Assembly (NCBI GenBank): GCA_002007465.1
Contig: LNAC01000348.1
Span: 524,853 to 588,852 of the forward strand
Direction of reading: 5' to 3'
Source: Ailurus styani
Taxonomy: Eukaryota; Chordata; Mammalia; Carnivora; Ailuridae
Length of the DNA: 64,000 bases
The notes under the pieces: generated by a model
Told to the model about the DNA's origin: nothing
The model's input: only the letters and a program-made list of their open reading frames with translations
Databases searched by the model: none
Shown: positions 1 through 12,717 of the stretch, one piece after another
Position numbering within the stretch: position 1 is the first letter of the stretch
Layout of the letters: each line of letters starts with the position of its first letter
Position numbers and translations under genes: made by a program

Positions 1-1116
1 GAGCCCTGCATCAGGGTCCATGCTGGGCATGGAGCTTACTTTAAAGAGAGAAAGGAAGAGAGGGAAGGAGGGAGGGAAGGAGAGTGGGAGGGAGGGAGGA
101 AGAAAGGAAGTGAGGGAGGGAGGGGGGAGGGAGAGGAGGAAGGAAGGAAGGAAGGAAGGAAGGAAGGAAGGAAGGAAGGAAGGAAGGAAAGAAGGAATCT
201 CATTGTGAGTTAGATCAAAGAGGGACTGCCTAACACTCATGGGTCCCTAAACTCTCTTTTTTGTCTCTGACAGTGAGTCCATGCAAAAGCACCATAGCTG
301 CTCTTGGACCCCTGTTTCATGCTAGAGGTGTAGCCCAAACATCTCCAGCTTCTGGCTGTTCTAGAGATCTGCCAGCCCCTTCCCTGTTCTACTTTTTTTA
401 AGTACATGGGAATAGAGAGTTTAAAATACATACGGTCTTTCTTTTCCTTGGTGCATACGTTTTCTCACACCAAAGACCAGACTGGAAATTCGAATCCTGA
501 CCAGCTGTGTGTCAGAGATGTGGAGGGCATGCAGAATTTCCAAGCCATCACCCTGGAGCTGGCTAATAATGGCGCAGGAGTAGCTTCAGTGCTCCATGGG
601 GACGAAGCTAGAGGCAGAAAAGCAGGAGCCCCACATGCAGCCCAGCAGGACAGTGTGGTAACAGAGCCCAGGGGCAGACCAGACGGAGGCAGAGGGGTGG
701 GATGGAAAGAGAGGAGAGTGGCCTGAAGTGGGGCTGAGAACACTGGAAAGGAAAGGACGGGGCTAACACAATCCAAGGCAACAGAGGGTTTCTGCAGGCT
801 AAATTGCTGCAGACTGATAGGGACAGAAGCCAGGTCTCAGGAACCCCAGGAGATGCTGATCAGGAAAGCTTTGCGTAGCATGACACCTTTGGCGATTTTA
901 AATGGAAAATTTGAGATGCGCAAGTAGCACAAAGGGAGAGGAGGCTTGGTCAGGTGAGGACTTTTCTGGACCTTGGGTTTTCAGATGAGGGTCAGGATGG
1001 GTTCTAGAGAAAAGTCCCGGGGACTGTCAATCAGGCGTTTACCAGCCCCCAGGGTACCTGTGGAGCCCTGTGCATTCTATTCCTTGATTTAATCTGACAC
1101 ATGACCTTCTTTTTAG
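1..1116. other. MYO3A intron (upstream, partial)
   Basis: This is intronic sequence preceding the first visible exon. Besides the GGAA-type repeat near its start it looks unique. No further MYO3A exon was recognised. Confidence 0.6.
36..200 (+). repeat. Purine microsatellite, (GGAA)n/(GGGA)n
   Basis: A continuous A/G tract: imperfect gggagggagg and aggaagag units, then about 14 clean GGAA units from ~140 to 188. Homopurine strands of this length are slippage-prone and can form triplex DNA. The small Arg/Lys/Gly/Glu ORF across it is only the repeat translated. Confidence 0.95.
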
Positions 1117-1272
<156 letters not shown>

Positions 1273-1577
1273 TAGAGTTAGAACCTCCTGAAGGGAAGGG
1301 CAGTGCCAGATACATTGTTTATTGTTTCTGACCTTTATTCTATGGCAGGTTTTGAGGTAATTATGTTCTAACAGTTTGAGGAGAACCTTCATTTCATTCC
1401 ATTTCTCATAACTAGATAAAAACTTTTCCAGAATGTTCCACACACCTCCTATTTTCTCTGACTTCATTCTCCTCTCTTTTCTTTTTTTCAATTTTTCCCT
1501 TTATATACAGTTTAACTAGAACTTGGCATATGGCACCAGGAGGGAAGAGAAAGGGATGGAGTTTGGGGGAATGGGGC

Positions 1578-1686
1578 AGGGTGCAGGTTTGATAAGAGGG
1601 AGCAAAAAATAAAATATATCTATTCCTTTTGTCAATGTCTGCAACCTTAAGTAGAGTATGGAAGGTTCAGATCTCCATTCAGTTGT
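1578..1686 (-). repeat. Inverted duplicate arm A (109 bp)
   Basis: The reverse complement of this segment matches 2969-3077 with only two mismatches. It lies in otherwise unique intron. The second copy interrupts an old L1, so this arm is the likelier source. The two arms are separated by 1282 bp. Confidence 0.9.
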
Positions 1687-2726
1687 ACAAACCCAAATGC
1701 ATTATTGCATTTTCTTCTGATCAACCTAAGTCACCCCTCTGCTCCCATTTCACCAAACTGGTAGGGGATTCAGACTCAGTATTTATCAGGCCTCCCCCTC
1801 TCCAAGACTGTGGAAAGGCCCTATGGCATTATATACCCACCAAAGGATCAGGTAGAGTCTGAGGTCACTGGTTATTTGCCCACAGAGTTACTGCTGGGAC
1901 ACACATCTCCTCACTGGCCTCATGACCCCTTCAAGTCAGGAGCTGCTATTCCCATACCTGGAAACTACAGGAGGCTCCTGGAAACGGTCAAGTTGGGAGT
2001 CTCACCTGATGCACACATGCTCCAGGGAGCCATCTTCTCTGAAACCTTATCACCTCCCCCAGGAGCAGCCACTGATGGCCCTGCTGACCTCTGTCTATGA
2101 GAATCTGTATTTATTATCCCTCACATTCTTGGAGGCTTCACACTGTCTCACCACCCCCCTCCCCCACCTGGAAATGCTGCTCACCTCATGCAGCTTCTGT
2201 GAAAATCCCTCAGGCAGGAAAATACTAAGATGAGCCTGGCTATTTGATAGGGGAGGAAGGGAAGATACCTTCATGTTTCGGTCAGTTATGCTGTCACATT
2301 ATTTTCAAGTCAAAAGCTGTAGTGAAGCTTTAAAAAAAAAAAAAAGTGGCTCTCTGGCACTTTCTAGCCACTGCTCTCAGGCACTGGCCCAGAACCCCTT
2401 GCTGTTAAGAAGCAACATAACAAGTCGTAGCCTAGGTACCCATTGGTTTGATGGTCTCCTATGACACATGCCCAGATGGCCTGCTGACAGAGGGGGGACG
2501 GGGGGACTTTGGCTTCCCTCTTGGTTATTGCCCTGGTGAGAGCAGGGCAATGAGGTGCTGGTGGTGTCGGGGAAGCAAGCATTCCCTTTGTGGGCAGCTC
2601 AGCCCTGTGCTTACAGGGGAAGGAGGGGTGAGGCGAAGAGATAGCTTCCTAGGGACGGGGGAGATAGGGAGGGAGGAGAGGCTACTGATATTTTGCTATG
2701 ACTTACACTTTTAAACATCTCAGGGA

Positions 2727-2730
<4 letters not shown>

Positions 2731-2781
<51 letters not shown>
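2731..2781 (+). repeat. (GT)n microsatellite
   Basis: About 25 uninterrupted GT units directly before the tail side of the antisense L1. Confidence 0.97.
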
Positions 2782-2784
<3 letters not shown>

Positions 2785-4460
2785 AATAAAAATTGTATAT
2801 ATTTAAGGCGTACCACTTGATGAATTGATAAAAAATACACACAGTGAAATGATTACTACAGTCATGCTACTTAACGTATCTTCTCTTCACATAGTTACCA
2901 TTTGGTGTGTGTATGATGTGAGTGTCCAAAATGTATTCTCTTAGCCAACCTCCAGTATTTAGTACTGGACAACTGAATGGAGATCTGAACCTTCCATACT
3001 CTACTTAAGGTTGCAGACATTGACAAAAGGAATAGATATATTTTATTTTTTGCACCCTCTTATCAAACCTACACCCTACATAATCCTCATGCTCTGTATT
3101 AGATCTCTAGACTTACTGGTCCTACATAACTGCAACCACATGCCCTGTAACCAGCATCTCCTCATACCCTCCCACCTCCCCACAGCTGCTAACCACAGTT
3201 CTACTCTCTGATGCTATGCATTTGATTTTTTTGACTCTACATCAAAGATCATGCATTTTTTTTCTTTCTGTGTTTCACGTTATTTCACTTAGCCTAATGT
3301 CTTCCAGATTTACTCGTGTTGTCCCAAATGGCAAGACTCCCTTCTTTTTCATAGCTGAATACATTGTGTATGTGTGTGCGTGCATGCTGTGTCTTCTTTA
3401 TTCATCTGTTGGTGGACACTTTGGTTGTTTCCATATCTTAGCTATTGTGAGTAATGCTGCGGTGAATATGGGAACACAGATATCTCTTTGAGGTACTGAT
3501 TTCATTTCCTTTGGTTATGTACCCAGAAGTGAGATTGCTGGATCAGAGGGTAGTTCTAGTTTTCTTTTTTTGAGGAGCTTCCATATTGTTTTCCAGATTG
3601 GCCACACCAGTTTGCATTCCCACCAACAGTGTATAAGTGTTCCCTTCCTCCACATCCTCGCCACAGTTATTTCTCTTGCCTTCTTGATAATATGCCTCCT
3701 AACAGATGTTGAAATGGTAGCACATTGGGATTTTGATCTGCATTTTCTGGATGATGAGTGATATTGAACGCCTTTTCATATACTATTGGCCATTTGTGTG
3801 TCTTCTTTGGAAAATGTCACTTCAGGTCATTTGCCAAATTTTAAATTGGGGTTGCTTGTTTTCTTGCTATTGAGTTGTATGCGTTCCTTATGTATTTTGG
3901 ATATTAACTCTTTATCTGATATTTACTCTTTACCTGATAGATAGTTCACAGATACCTTCTCCTATCCCATACACTGCCTTTTTATTTTGTTGATGATTTC
4001 CTTTGCTGAGCAGAAGCTTTTTTGATAGTTTTCTAAGCTTTGGGTGTCATATCCAAAAAATTATCGCCAAAGCCAGTTTCAAGAAGCTTGTTCTCTATGT
4101 CTTATTCTGGGGTTTTTTGGCCTCAGGTTTTATGTTTAAGTCTTTAATCCATTTTGAGTTTTTTTGTGTGTGATGTAAGATGAGTCCAGTTTCATTTTTT
4201 TGCAAGTGGATATCCAGTTTCCCCAGCACCATTTGTTGAAGAGACTGTCCTTTCCCCTTTATGTCCTCTGGGTTCCCTTGTCAAAAATTAATTTACCATA
4301 TATGCTTTGGTTCATTTCTGGGTTCTCTATTTTGTTCCATTGATCTTGGTGTCTGTTTTTGTGCCAATGTCATACTCTTTTGATTACTCTAACTTTATAA
4401 TATAGCTTGAAATCGGGAAGTATGATACTTCCAACTCTGTTTTTCTTTCTCAGAATTCTT
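2782..4460 (-). mobile_element. L1 (LINE-1) fragment, antisense, 5'-truncated
   Basis: The + strand reads as reverse-complement L1 3'UTR and ORF2 3' sequence. Recognisable landmarks are the 'accatttgttgaagagactg' type block near 4230, the 'cccaccaacagtgta' block near 3620 and the 'ttcactgaacataatg'-like block near 3290. Divergence and small gaps mark it as an old mammalian L1M-type copy. It is interrupted by the 109-bp inverted insert at 2969. No intact ORF remains. Confidence 0.85.
2969..3077 (+). repeat. Inverted duplicate arm B, inserted in L1
   Basis: About 98% identical to the reverse complement of 1578-1686. L1 3'UTR sequence can be followed on both sides of it (before about 2965 and after about 3080), so the 109 bp look like an insertion into the L1 copied from the neighbouring intron. 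Confidence 0.88.
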
Positions 4461-5110
4461 TGTTGGGGACTTTGAAGAGAACTAAAGTAGCAGTATATTA
4501 TTAGAAAGTTGAATTTGTTCACTTTATTCTTCAATCTGACATTTTTTTAAATGGACCTAAGAAAAATATCAGAAATAAATTTTTAACTTATATGGAAAGG
4601 ATTGTAATTCAGTGGCCTTTCTTTAACTTCAGGTTTAGAGGAGAACCTTTTTGTTCTACACATGTAGAGAAGTTACACACTCTTCTACACTTTTTTTAAG
4701 CCTGACTTAGCAAACATCTGAGTTGTCCTGTGTTCCAGAGGGTACCAGGGGAAGAGCCTGCAAGAGACTGTGAAGTGGCCTAAAGACACAGAAGGATCTG
4801 GGTGGACTTGACATCCCAGAACCAAGGAGAAAGGGAAGACATTGGCAGAAGTAGTAGATGCCAGTGACCAGAGACTAGAGAGTAGTTACTCTCAGCAGAT
4901 GCCAATGAAAATCTAAGATGTAGCTACAGAACAGATGGAATAACTTCACGGATGCTATGAGAAGGCTGCAAAAGCCCCCCACTATCACTCCAACTTGGAT
5001 GTGGCCCCTGGGAGAAAAGAGGAGAGTCAGAAACCTCAAACGACTAAGTTTACTCATAAGACACTAAGAAAACTGAAAGAGTCCAATTCATTGAAAATAA
5101 TGGAACATTT

Positions 5111-5328
5111 GGGGCTCCTGGATGGCTCAGTAGGTTGAGTAGCTGACTTGTGGTTTCGACTCAGGTCATAATCTCGTGGTTCATGGGATCCAGTCCCCCT
5201 CCCCCGATCAGCCCTGCACTCAGCAGGGGGCCTGCTTGAGATTCTCTCCCTCTCCCCCTTCCCAACTCACGCATACACACTCTCACTCTCTCTCAAATAA
5301 ATAAACAAATCTTTAAAAAATAATAATA
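5111..5328 (+). mobile_element. CAN SINE, diverged
   Basis: tRNA-derived head 'ggggctcctggatggctcag', a CT-rich middle and an AATAAATAAACAAATCTTTAAA tail. It has many substitutions, so it is an old carnivoran copy. Confidence 0.92.
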
Positions 5329-6129
5329 ATGTAACACTAGAAAGTAGAAATGACCACTAAGAGGTAAAAAATCAAGTCTAGTTTTAGGAAAATCAAGTTG
5401 CATTTTTGTATATCTGAATTGTTGTACACCGAAAACTCAACACCCTGCAACAGACAACTGCATTTTTGAAAGATCATTTCAATTGTATTGTAGGGATAGC
5501 ATTTGATGGCATAAAGGATACATGTGGAAGGCCAGCAAGATATGATGGTGGTTTGGATATAGTGGTGGCTGAGGCGGTGACTGTTAGAGGCCAAGTTTAG
5601 TCGATAGAAGACCTGCTAGTTGGGCAGGTGGATAAGTGCATGGCTACAGAAGCCCCAAGATCATTTAGGAAGTCCACTGACCATGAGAAGAGAGCCTAGA
5701 GCAAGAGTGCAGACCCATACAGATCAGGGAGGGAGGAACCAGCAAAGAGGAGCAACCAGAGAGGTTGGAAGAACATGGGGGATCCCCTAGAAGGTCCAGG
5801 AAGAAGATTTTTGGGGTGTTGTGTAGAATGATGCTGACAGAGCAATTAAAAAGACAATTATAAAATATCCATTGAATTTCCTATGCATTGACAACTACTT
5901 ACTAAATTCGCAGGGTTTTTTTAATGTCAGAATAGATACAAATGGAAAAAGGGATGCAAATAATCATTGTACTACATTTGGGGAAATTTCACCCACAACA
6001 TCTGCCAGGTTTTATCATTGGATAGAATCTATATTCATGTATTTTAAAGACCTGTGCAACTTTTAAAAAAAATTTCTTGAATAGTTTATGAAAGTTTATG
6101 GCAAATATAGTTTAAAGAATTCCAACTGA

Positions 6130-6321
6130 GGGATGCCTGGGTGGGTCAGTCGGTTAAGTGTCTGCCTTCAGCTCAGGTCATGATCCCAGAGTCCTGGGAT
6201 CAAGTCCTGCATGGGGCTCCTTGCTCAGTGGGGAGCCTGCTTCCCCCTCTCCTGCTCCCCCTGTTTGTGTTCTCTCTCTCTCTCTCTCTCTGACAAATAA
6301 ATGAAATCTTTTTAAAAAGGA
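6130..6321 (+). mobile_element. CAN SINE
   Basis: Head 'gggatgcctgggtgggtcag', box-B-like 'ggatcaagtcctgc', a (TC)n run and 'aaataaatgaaatcttt' tail. Its 'ctgctccccctg' middle is the older caniform subtype, unlike the younger copies at 12.5, 27.4, 33.3, 58.3 and 61.5 kb. Confidence 0.93.
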
Positions 6322-7082
6322 AAAGAAAAGAATTCCTACTGAGATCACAAATTGAGCCAGATTTTGCTTTGCCAATTGTCAATATTTAATCCCTACACTG
6401 GTTCTAGATCCATTATTGTACCTTTGGATGTGCTTCTCTTACCCCTGGATAGATAAACTCCATTCTAAGTTTTAGACTCTGATTTTCTTTATAAAACAAC
6501 CCAAGTTTGCCAATCTCCTCACCACATTTAAGCCAAGAATTCCCATAACCCATTCCCTGTTTCTCCAGTTCTAGTAGTTTTTCCCAGATATCTTCCGATA
6601 CCTGCCAACATCACAAACCTCACGCAGGTCATCAGGTCCACACTTGTTGGAGGGAGTAGATTATGACCAGAGCAGTCAGCATTTACTTACCCTCAAAGTT
6701 ATTTTGTGTAGATTAGTTTTGTCCTCCTCAAATAGATTTTCAACACTAAGCCAGCAGGATCATGTCATATACCACTCTGTACTCATTTTTCTGTTACCCT
6801 ATTCATTACATATTCATCACACAGTAGACACTTAGTAACTGCTTATTAATTGGCCAGGAAACTGCTTAAATTCCTCCAAGAATTACAGTAGAACAAAGTA
6901 TAGTGGCCAGTGGAGTGAAGATTTGAACCTATGGTTTTTATAAAAACAAAAAATGTAACATTACATTCTTTAAATGTTTATTGATTTTTATATATTATCT
7001 GATTTTCAACTCCTCCAGGCAGGGGAGAAAAAAAAAGTTTCTTTAAAAAAAAGAGAGAGAGAGAGAGAGAGGTGTATTTATG

Positions 7083-7262
7083 TGATGCCTGGGTGGCTCA
7101 GTCAGTTAAGCGTCTGCCTTCAGCTCATGTCATGATCCAGGGTCCTGGGACCACATCATGCTCACAGGGAGCCTCCTTCTCTCTCTGCCTCTGCTGCTCC
7201 TCCCCCTGCTTGCGCTCTCTCGCTGTCTCTCTCTCCAACAAATAAATAAAATCTTAAAAAAT
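7083..7262 (+). mobile_element. CAN SINE, left half of an inverted pair
   Basis: A complete sense SINE whose A-rich tail runs directly into the tail of an antisense SINE at 7262. The middle includes a CTG-rich stretch that gives a hydrophobic Leu-rich reading frame with no biological meaning. Confidence 0.92.
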
Positions 7263-7435
7263 ATTTATTTGTTTTGGAGAGACCGTGGCAGGGGGCAGGG
7301 TCAGAGGGAAAGGGAGAGAGAAACTCAAGCAGATTCTGTGCTGGGCAAAGAGCCCAGCTTGATCTCACGACCCTGAGATCACGACCTGAGTAGAAACCAA
7401 GAGTCGGATGCTTAACCGACTGTGCCCCAGGTAAA
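7262..7435 (-). mobile_element. CAN SINE, right half of an inverted pair
   Basis: The antisense copy begins with 'tatttatttgttttggagag' and ends near 'accgactgtgccccaggta'. It is tail-to-tail with the preceding SINE, giving about 170-bp complementary arms with no spacer. Confidence 0.9.
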
Positions 7436-7885
7436 AATGTTCTTATAATAGATATAAGTTCTGTCTCCTTAGATCGTCAGAATTACTAAGCGCCGACTTT
7501 GCCATCTACCCACGCCTGTGGAGGCAGATTTAGCTGATGGTCTCTTAGCTCAGGTTCTTCAGTTCACCCCTGGAGGACTGACCGTCATGGCAAACCGTGC
7601 CTCCCCATGAAAGCTTTCACTTGGGAAACCAAAATCGAGCTCATTTATAAGTAATTCCATCATTAAAATAAGCCTAAGAGTCACCTGAAATCTGAATTCT
7701 CTTGTGATTCTCAAAAATCTATAGGCATCTCCAACTACTTGCTACTCCAAACTCTGTTGTAGGACTCAGTAAGACTGAGCTGGATTCTGCAAAGTGGCTG
7801 TAAAAATGAAGAACTTCTTACCTATTCTGAAAAAAAAAAAAGCCCTAGAAAACATGGATAGTACATGAAAATAATTAAATTTTTC

Positions 7886-8078
7886 TTTTTTTTTTAAGGT
7901 TGTATTTATTTATTTGAGAGAGAGAGAACACGAGTAGAGAGGGAGGGGCAGAAAGCCAGGGATAAATAGACTCCCCACTGAGCAGGGAGCCTGTTGAGGG
8001 GCTGGATTCCAGGGCCCTGGGATCGTGGGACCTGACCCAAAGGCAGATACTTAACCAACAGAGCCACCCAGGTGCCCC
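7886..8078 (-). mobile_element. CAN SINE, antisense
   Basis: Starts with poly(T) and 'tatttatttatttgagagag', ends 'gagccacccaggtgcccc'. Flanks 'aattaaatttttc' on both sides (7874-7886 and 8083-8095) look like the target-site duplication. Confidence 0.93.
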
Positions 8079-9705
8079 GATAATTAAATTTTTCAAGTTA
8101 CTTTTAAAAAGCTATTACCTTTTTCTGTAAGGTTTCTCTCTCTGTGAGATGTATTTTTTTAATGTGCACAAGTGTCAAGTAAAATAATGTCCAAATGAAG
8201 ACTGAGCAGCTACTTATGAAATTTAAAAATAAAATAAGGTAAGTACATGAACTACTTATTTTATATCTTTGTTTTGATAACAGTTTTAATAAATTGAAAC
8301 TGATAGGTGCTAACTGCACTTGAATTTCTGTTGCAAGAAATGTGGTATAGGGTATATATACCTAGAGCACATTGGATCATACGTCCTAATACATTCTGTT
8401 GTGTTGATAAGTGTACAATGAAATTGCGCTGTTTCTCCCTGTGTGGTATTCTGGGGGGGGATGTTTTTCTTCCTAATTGTGGTATACCTGGCAATTTGTT
8501 TTGACCATTGTGAAGAGAAGAAAAAAGATTAATTGCAGGACAAATTCTGGGAACACAAAAGCATATTCTCTTTCTTTCCATTTACAAAGAAGCTATGACT
8601 ATCCAACAGGTTGTAATTTTTTAATGGGTTGCAAGGTTAACAAATAAGGATGCTATTGTAATTCTCATGCTTCATTTGCATAATATCAACAGGAAATTCA
8701 ACACTAGATCAAAGCAGTCCCTTGCCATGTACACATACAGTGGATATAATACAAATGCTTTTAGATTGCTTTGAGAGTAAATGTCAGGGGGAAAAAATCA
8801 CAATTTTCCATTGATTTCTAAATTTTCATGGCATTTAGACTCATGCAATAACCCTTAATATGTTCAGTTATTATGATGCAGATTTGACCTGCTTTATTTT
8901 TTAGGATTGCCTATCACCTTGCCATTGTGATGCCAGCACCTAGAAATGCATTTTGCAAATTACCCAAGAATTTATGTCCACCTGTACCTGTACACATGCT
9001 CACTTCCATGGAGAAGCCAGCTAGCTCAAATAATGTTGGCTTAGATATTTTATAGAATTATTTTTTCAGTAAGAGTAAAAAGTAGATTTCAGAAGTTCTA
9101 TTGCTTCCCACCCAAGACTTAGCTTCCTGAGTTTATTTGCTATTCCTCTTCCTTCATAAGAAGTAATACTAACTCTCTGGACTCTTAAGAAAAAAAGTCC
9201 ACATATAAAATTAAATGACTTTATTTACAATCTTACAATTCAGTGAGGATCATTTAATTACATATTAAATACTAATCATATAAAGGAGTTTATCTCATAT
9301 AAGTTTATGGTTTGAAGTATGGATTTCTGATTCAGTTCAGACGAAACACTTAACCCAGAAGGCTCTGATGGAAAGAGTTGCACCTTTTGCACTCAAATTA
9401 CTTCCTCTCATTCTATACTTTTTATCTGCTCTAAACTATAGAGGACATGAAACTAACATGTACTAACATGTAGCTAATATACTTCCCCTGAACTTCTCAT
9501 TAAAGTTTTGATTAAAATGCACACAAAAAACCCAATAATAGCAGCAGCACTGGAAACTGAGTTAGCTACAATGAGATCAATTCAAAGAGAAATTATATAG
9601 CATAGTTAATACAGTAGTATAATCAACACCGTGAATTCATGTCTTTTTATAATTTCACATCCTATAAAGACAGTACCTTTTTTTCAAATGTCTGGTGTAT
9701 TTTAA

Positions 9706-9840
9706 AAAATTGTTCTTTTTTTAAAGTTTTTATTTAAACTCCACTTAGTTAACGTACAGTGTAATATTAGTTTCAGTTATACAATATAGTGATTCAACAC
9801 TTCCATACAACCCCCAGTACTCACCACAGGTTGATTATTA
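9706..9840 (-). mobile_element. L1 3'-end fragment, antisense
   Basis: The 'aacgtacagtgtaatattag' and 'caatatagtgattcaacact' blocks are the reverse complement of the carnivore L1 3'UTR end. Only ~135 bp are present. Confidence 0.75.
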
Positions 9841-11253
9841 ATATTTTCCTTTGCCTTTTGCCTCTCTCTTGGTCTCTCTCTCCCTTCCTCAACCTCTTTT
9901 GTTTCTTCTAACTAGATATACTAGGCCAGTCCACAAACTCCCCAAAATTGTTATCAGACCAGATGTAAATCTGGTAGAAAAATGTAAATTTTCTAACCAT
10001 AATGCAATTGAGATGGAATTGAAAAACACAAATCAGCAAATCAAAAATCAGTAAGATAATATGAAGTAAATAAATTATAATCAGAGCTATAAATTCTTTT
10101 GAATTAATAAAAACTTATGAATGGGTGAGTGCTGTGAAATGTGTAAACCTAATGATTCACAGGCCTGTACCCCTGGGGCAAATAATACATTACGTGCAAC
10201 AACAACAAGAACTATGAATGGGATGTGGCCAGGTCTATACACTCATAGGAAAATTTAAATCATTAAATGTTTTCATTATTAACTGAGAGAAAATAATGAA
10301 AAAGTAATGTAAGTTGAGAGATTCTTAAAGGAAATTCAAGGTTATTCAACACCAGGAAAAACAGAAAAAAGAAATAATTACGATATGATAAAAATACACC
10401 AGATATCTAAATGAAGCTAAGATAATAGCTTCATTTGAAAATAATTTGATAATAATTTAAAAATAAAACAACAAAATAAATTTCTAACTAATTACTTTAA
10501 AAAGAATCCACAAAAAATTTAGAAATAGAACATTATAACAAATGTAGTTGATAATACTAAAATCTTACCATACTATAAATGCTAGTCAATTTCACAATAA
10601 GAGCTTGGGGTTGAAATATAAATTTCTGAGAAGAAATTAGTCAACATAAATGTGTCTGTCAAAGAAAAGTTGACAAGAGCTCAGTATTTTAGGCAATTGC
10701 ATTTAAAGTTCATGAGACAAGTAATTTGTGTGTTATGTAATCTGAGAAAAAAAGGATAATGTAGTAAATTGCCTATTTTATGAAGGTCATGTACCCTGAA
10801 ACCAAAGTCTGACAAGTAACATTTTAGAAAGGAAGGAAGGAAAGGAAGCTATGAGTCAATCTCAGAGATTTAGAGATAAAGCTCGTAAGTGCAGTACTAA
10901 TTGAGTGCAATATTACATTAAAAGACTCTCTAAATAGCACATATTAATGGAACACAGTATCAAAAGGTCAAAAGAAAAAAGTCATCTTGATAAACATTGA
11001 AACGGTTTTCAATAAAATAACACCTGGTCCTGACGAAAAGCAAAACTCTTAGTAAACTAAAAATAGAAGGAGATTCTTTAACAATATGAAGAATACACTT
11101 CTTAAGCCAATTGTCAACATCATTATTTCCTGTAAAATATTGGAAGCAGTTCCATTAGAAAGTGGGATTAAGATAAGGATGCTAGTGACTATACTTTTTT
11201 ACATTATTTGGTAACTTCTACCTGATGTAATGAAACAGCAAACAGAAGTTTCT

Positions 11254-11463
11254 TTTTTTTAACTTTTTAAAATTATTCATTTATTTATTTATTTGTGAGA
11301 GAGAGAAAGAGAGCTTGAGCACAAGAGGGGGTTGGGCAGAGGGAGAAGCAGACTCTCCCCAGCTGAGCAGGGAGCCCAATGAGGAACTTCATCCCAGGAC
11401 CCTGGGGTTATGACCTGAGCCAAAGGCAGACACTTTAAATGACTGAGCTACCCAGGCACCCCA
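11254..11463 (-). mobile_element. CAN SINE, antisense
   Basis: Poly(T) and (TTTA)n start, end 'gagctacccaggcacccca'. The flanks 'aaacagaagtttct' (11240) and 'aaacagaactttct' (11466) are a target-site duplication with one mismatch. Inserted into the old sense L1. Confidence 0.93.
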
Positions 11464-12512
11464 GTAAACAGAACTTTCTATAAAAGCATAACTATTGAAA
11501 AGGAGAAGTGGTAAGGGTATTAGTAGACAACATGAATTTCTATCTTAAAAATGCAAGGAGTGAACCAAAATGATTGGTACTAACAACAGAATTCAGCAAG
11601 GATATATATGTGGGTAGATAAGTGGATATTCTTTCCTATAAAAGTGTATAATGGGAAAAGAGCACATTGGAAATAATAACCAAAAAAAAGGTAGAGGAGC
11701 TTGAAATAAAGGTGGCAAGAAAATCACAAAGAGACAAAAAAAGATGTGGATAATGGAATGACACACTATGTTTCTGGATTGGAACATAAGATATTGTAAA
11801 CAGGACTATTCTAAAATTAATTTCTAGGTTTAAAAAGAAAACTGAGATTTTCTTTAGAATTTGAGATGTCCCTAAAGATCATTTGTAAATTTCAGAAAAA
11901 AAGAATAATTACAAATGAGGACTTTATTAAGTAGCAAAATGAATAACATAAAGCCATAATAATTAAAACCATATGCCTATGTTATAAAAATCAACCACAG
12001 GCTAATGAAATAGGATAACCCTACAATTGACCCTGGTATGTTTTAAAACCTGTCGCAAAAAGATACACAGCAGAACAATAAGAAATAAATGGATAATGCT
12101 TAAAATTTTTCTGATGTGGAGAGAAGAAATAAGATAATCCTATTTTAGGCTGGATACCCAAATATTTCCCAGATATATTAATGATTTCATTGTAAGAAAT
12201 AAGCCAAAAGCAACCAAGATGATATGAACTGAGTCTACACAATCTCTGCCTAGAAAAGGATAAAACCTAAGAAATAATAAAAGGAATTACAAAGAAGAGA
12301 TGAGCTAGCTTTGGACTGCATAAACATTTAAACCTTCCAGAGATTATAAAATGTCATTAGAAGTTAAAGAACCAAACACAAGATAAGAAACTTACAACAA
12401 ATGGAAAAGGTGAACATGTGTATTGCACAAAGGGCCCTTATAAATAATCAGGAAAAACATTAACATCCCCATTGGAAAAATGGGCACAAAACTTTGATGA
12501 ATAGAACAGATG

Positions 12513-12717
12513 GAGGGCGCCTGGGTGGCTCAGTGGGTTAAAGCCTCTGCCTTTGGCTCTGGTCATGATCTTAAGTTCCTGAGATCGAGGCCCACATCGG
12601 GCTCCCTGCTCAGCAGGGAGCCTGCTTCCTCCTCTCTCTCTGCCTGCCTCTCTGCCTACTTGTGATCTCTTGCTCTCTGTGTCAAATAAATAAATAAAAT
12701 CTTTAAAAAAAAAAAAA
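12513..12717 (+). mobile_element. CAN SINE, young mustelid-type
   Basis: Full-length with 'ctgcctctctgcctacttgtg' middle type, a (AAATA)n segment and a pure A tail. It is flanked by a perfect target-site duplication agaacagatg at 12503-12512 and 12718-12727. Confidence 0.96.
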
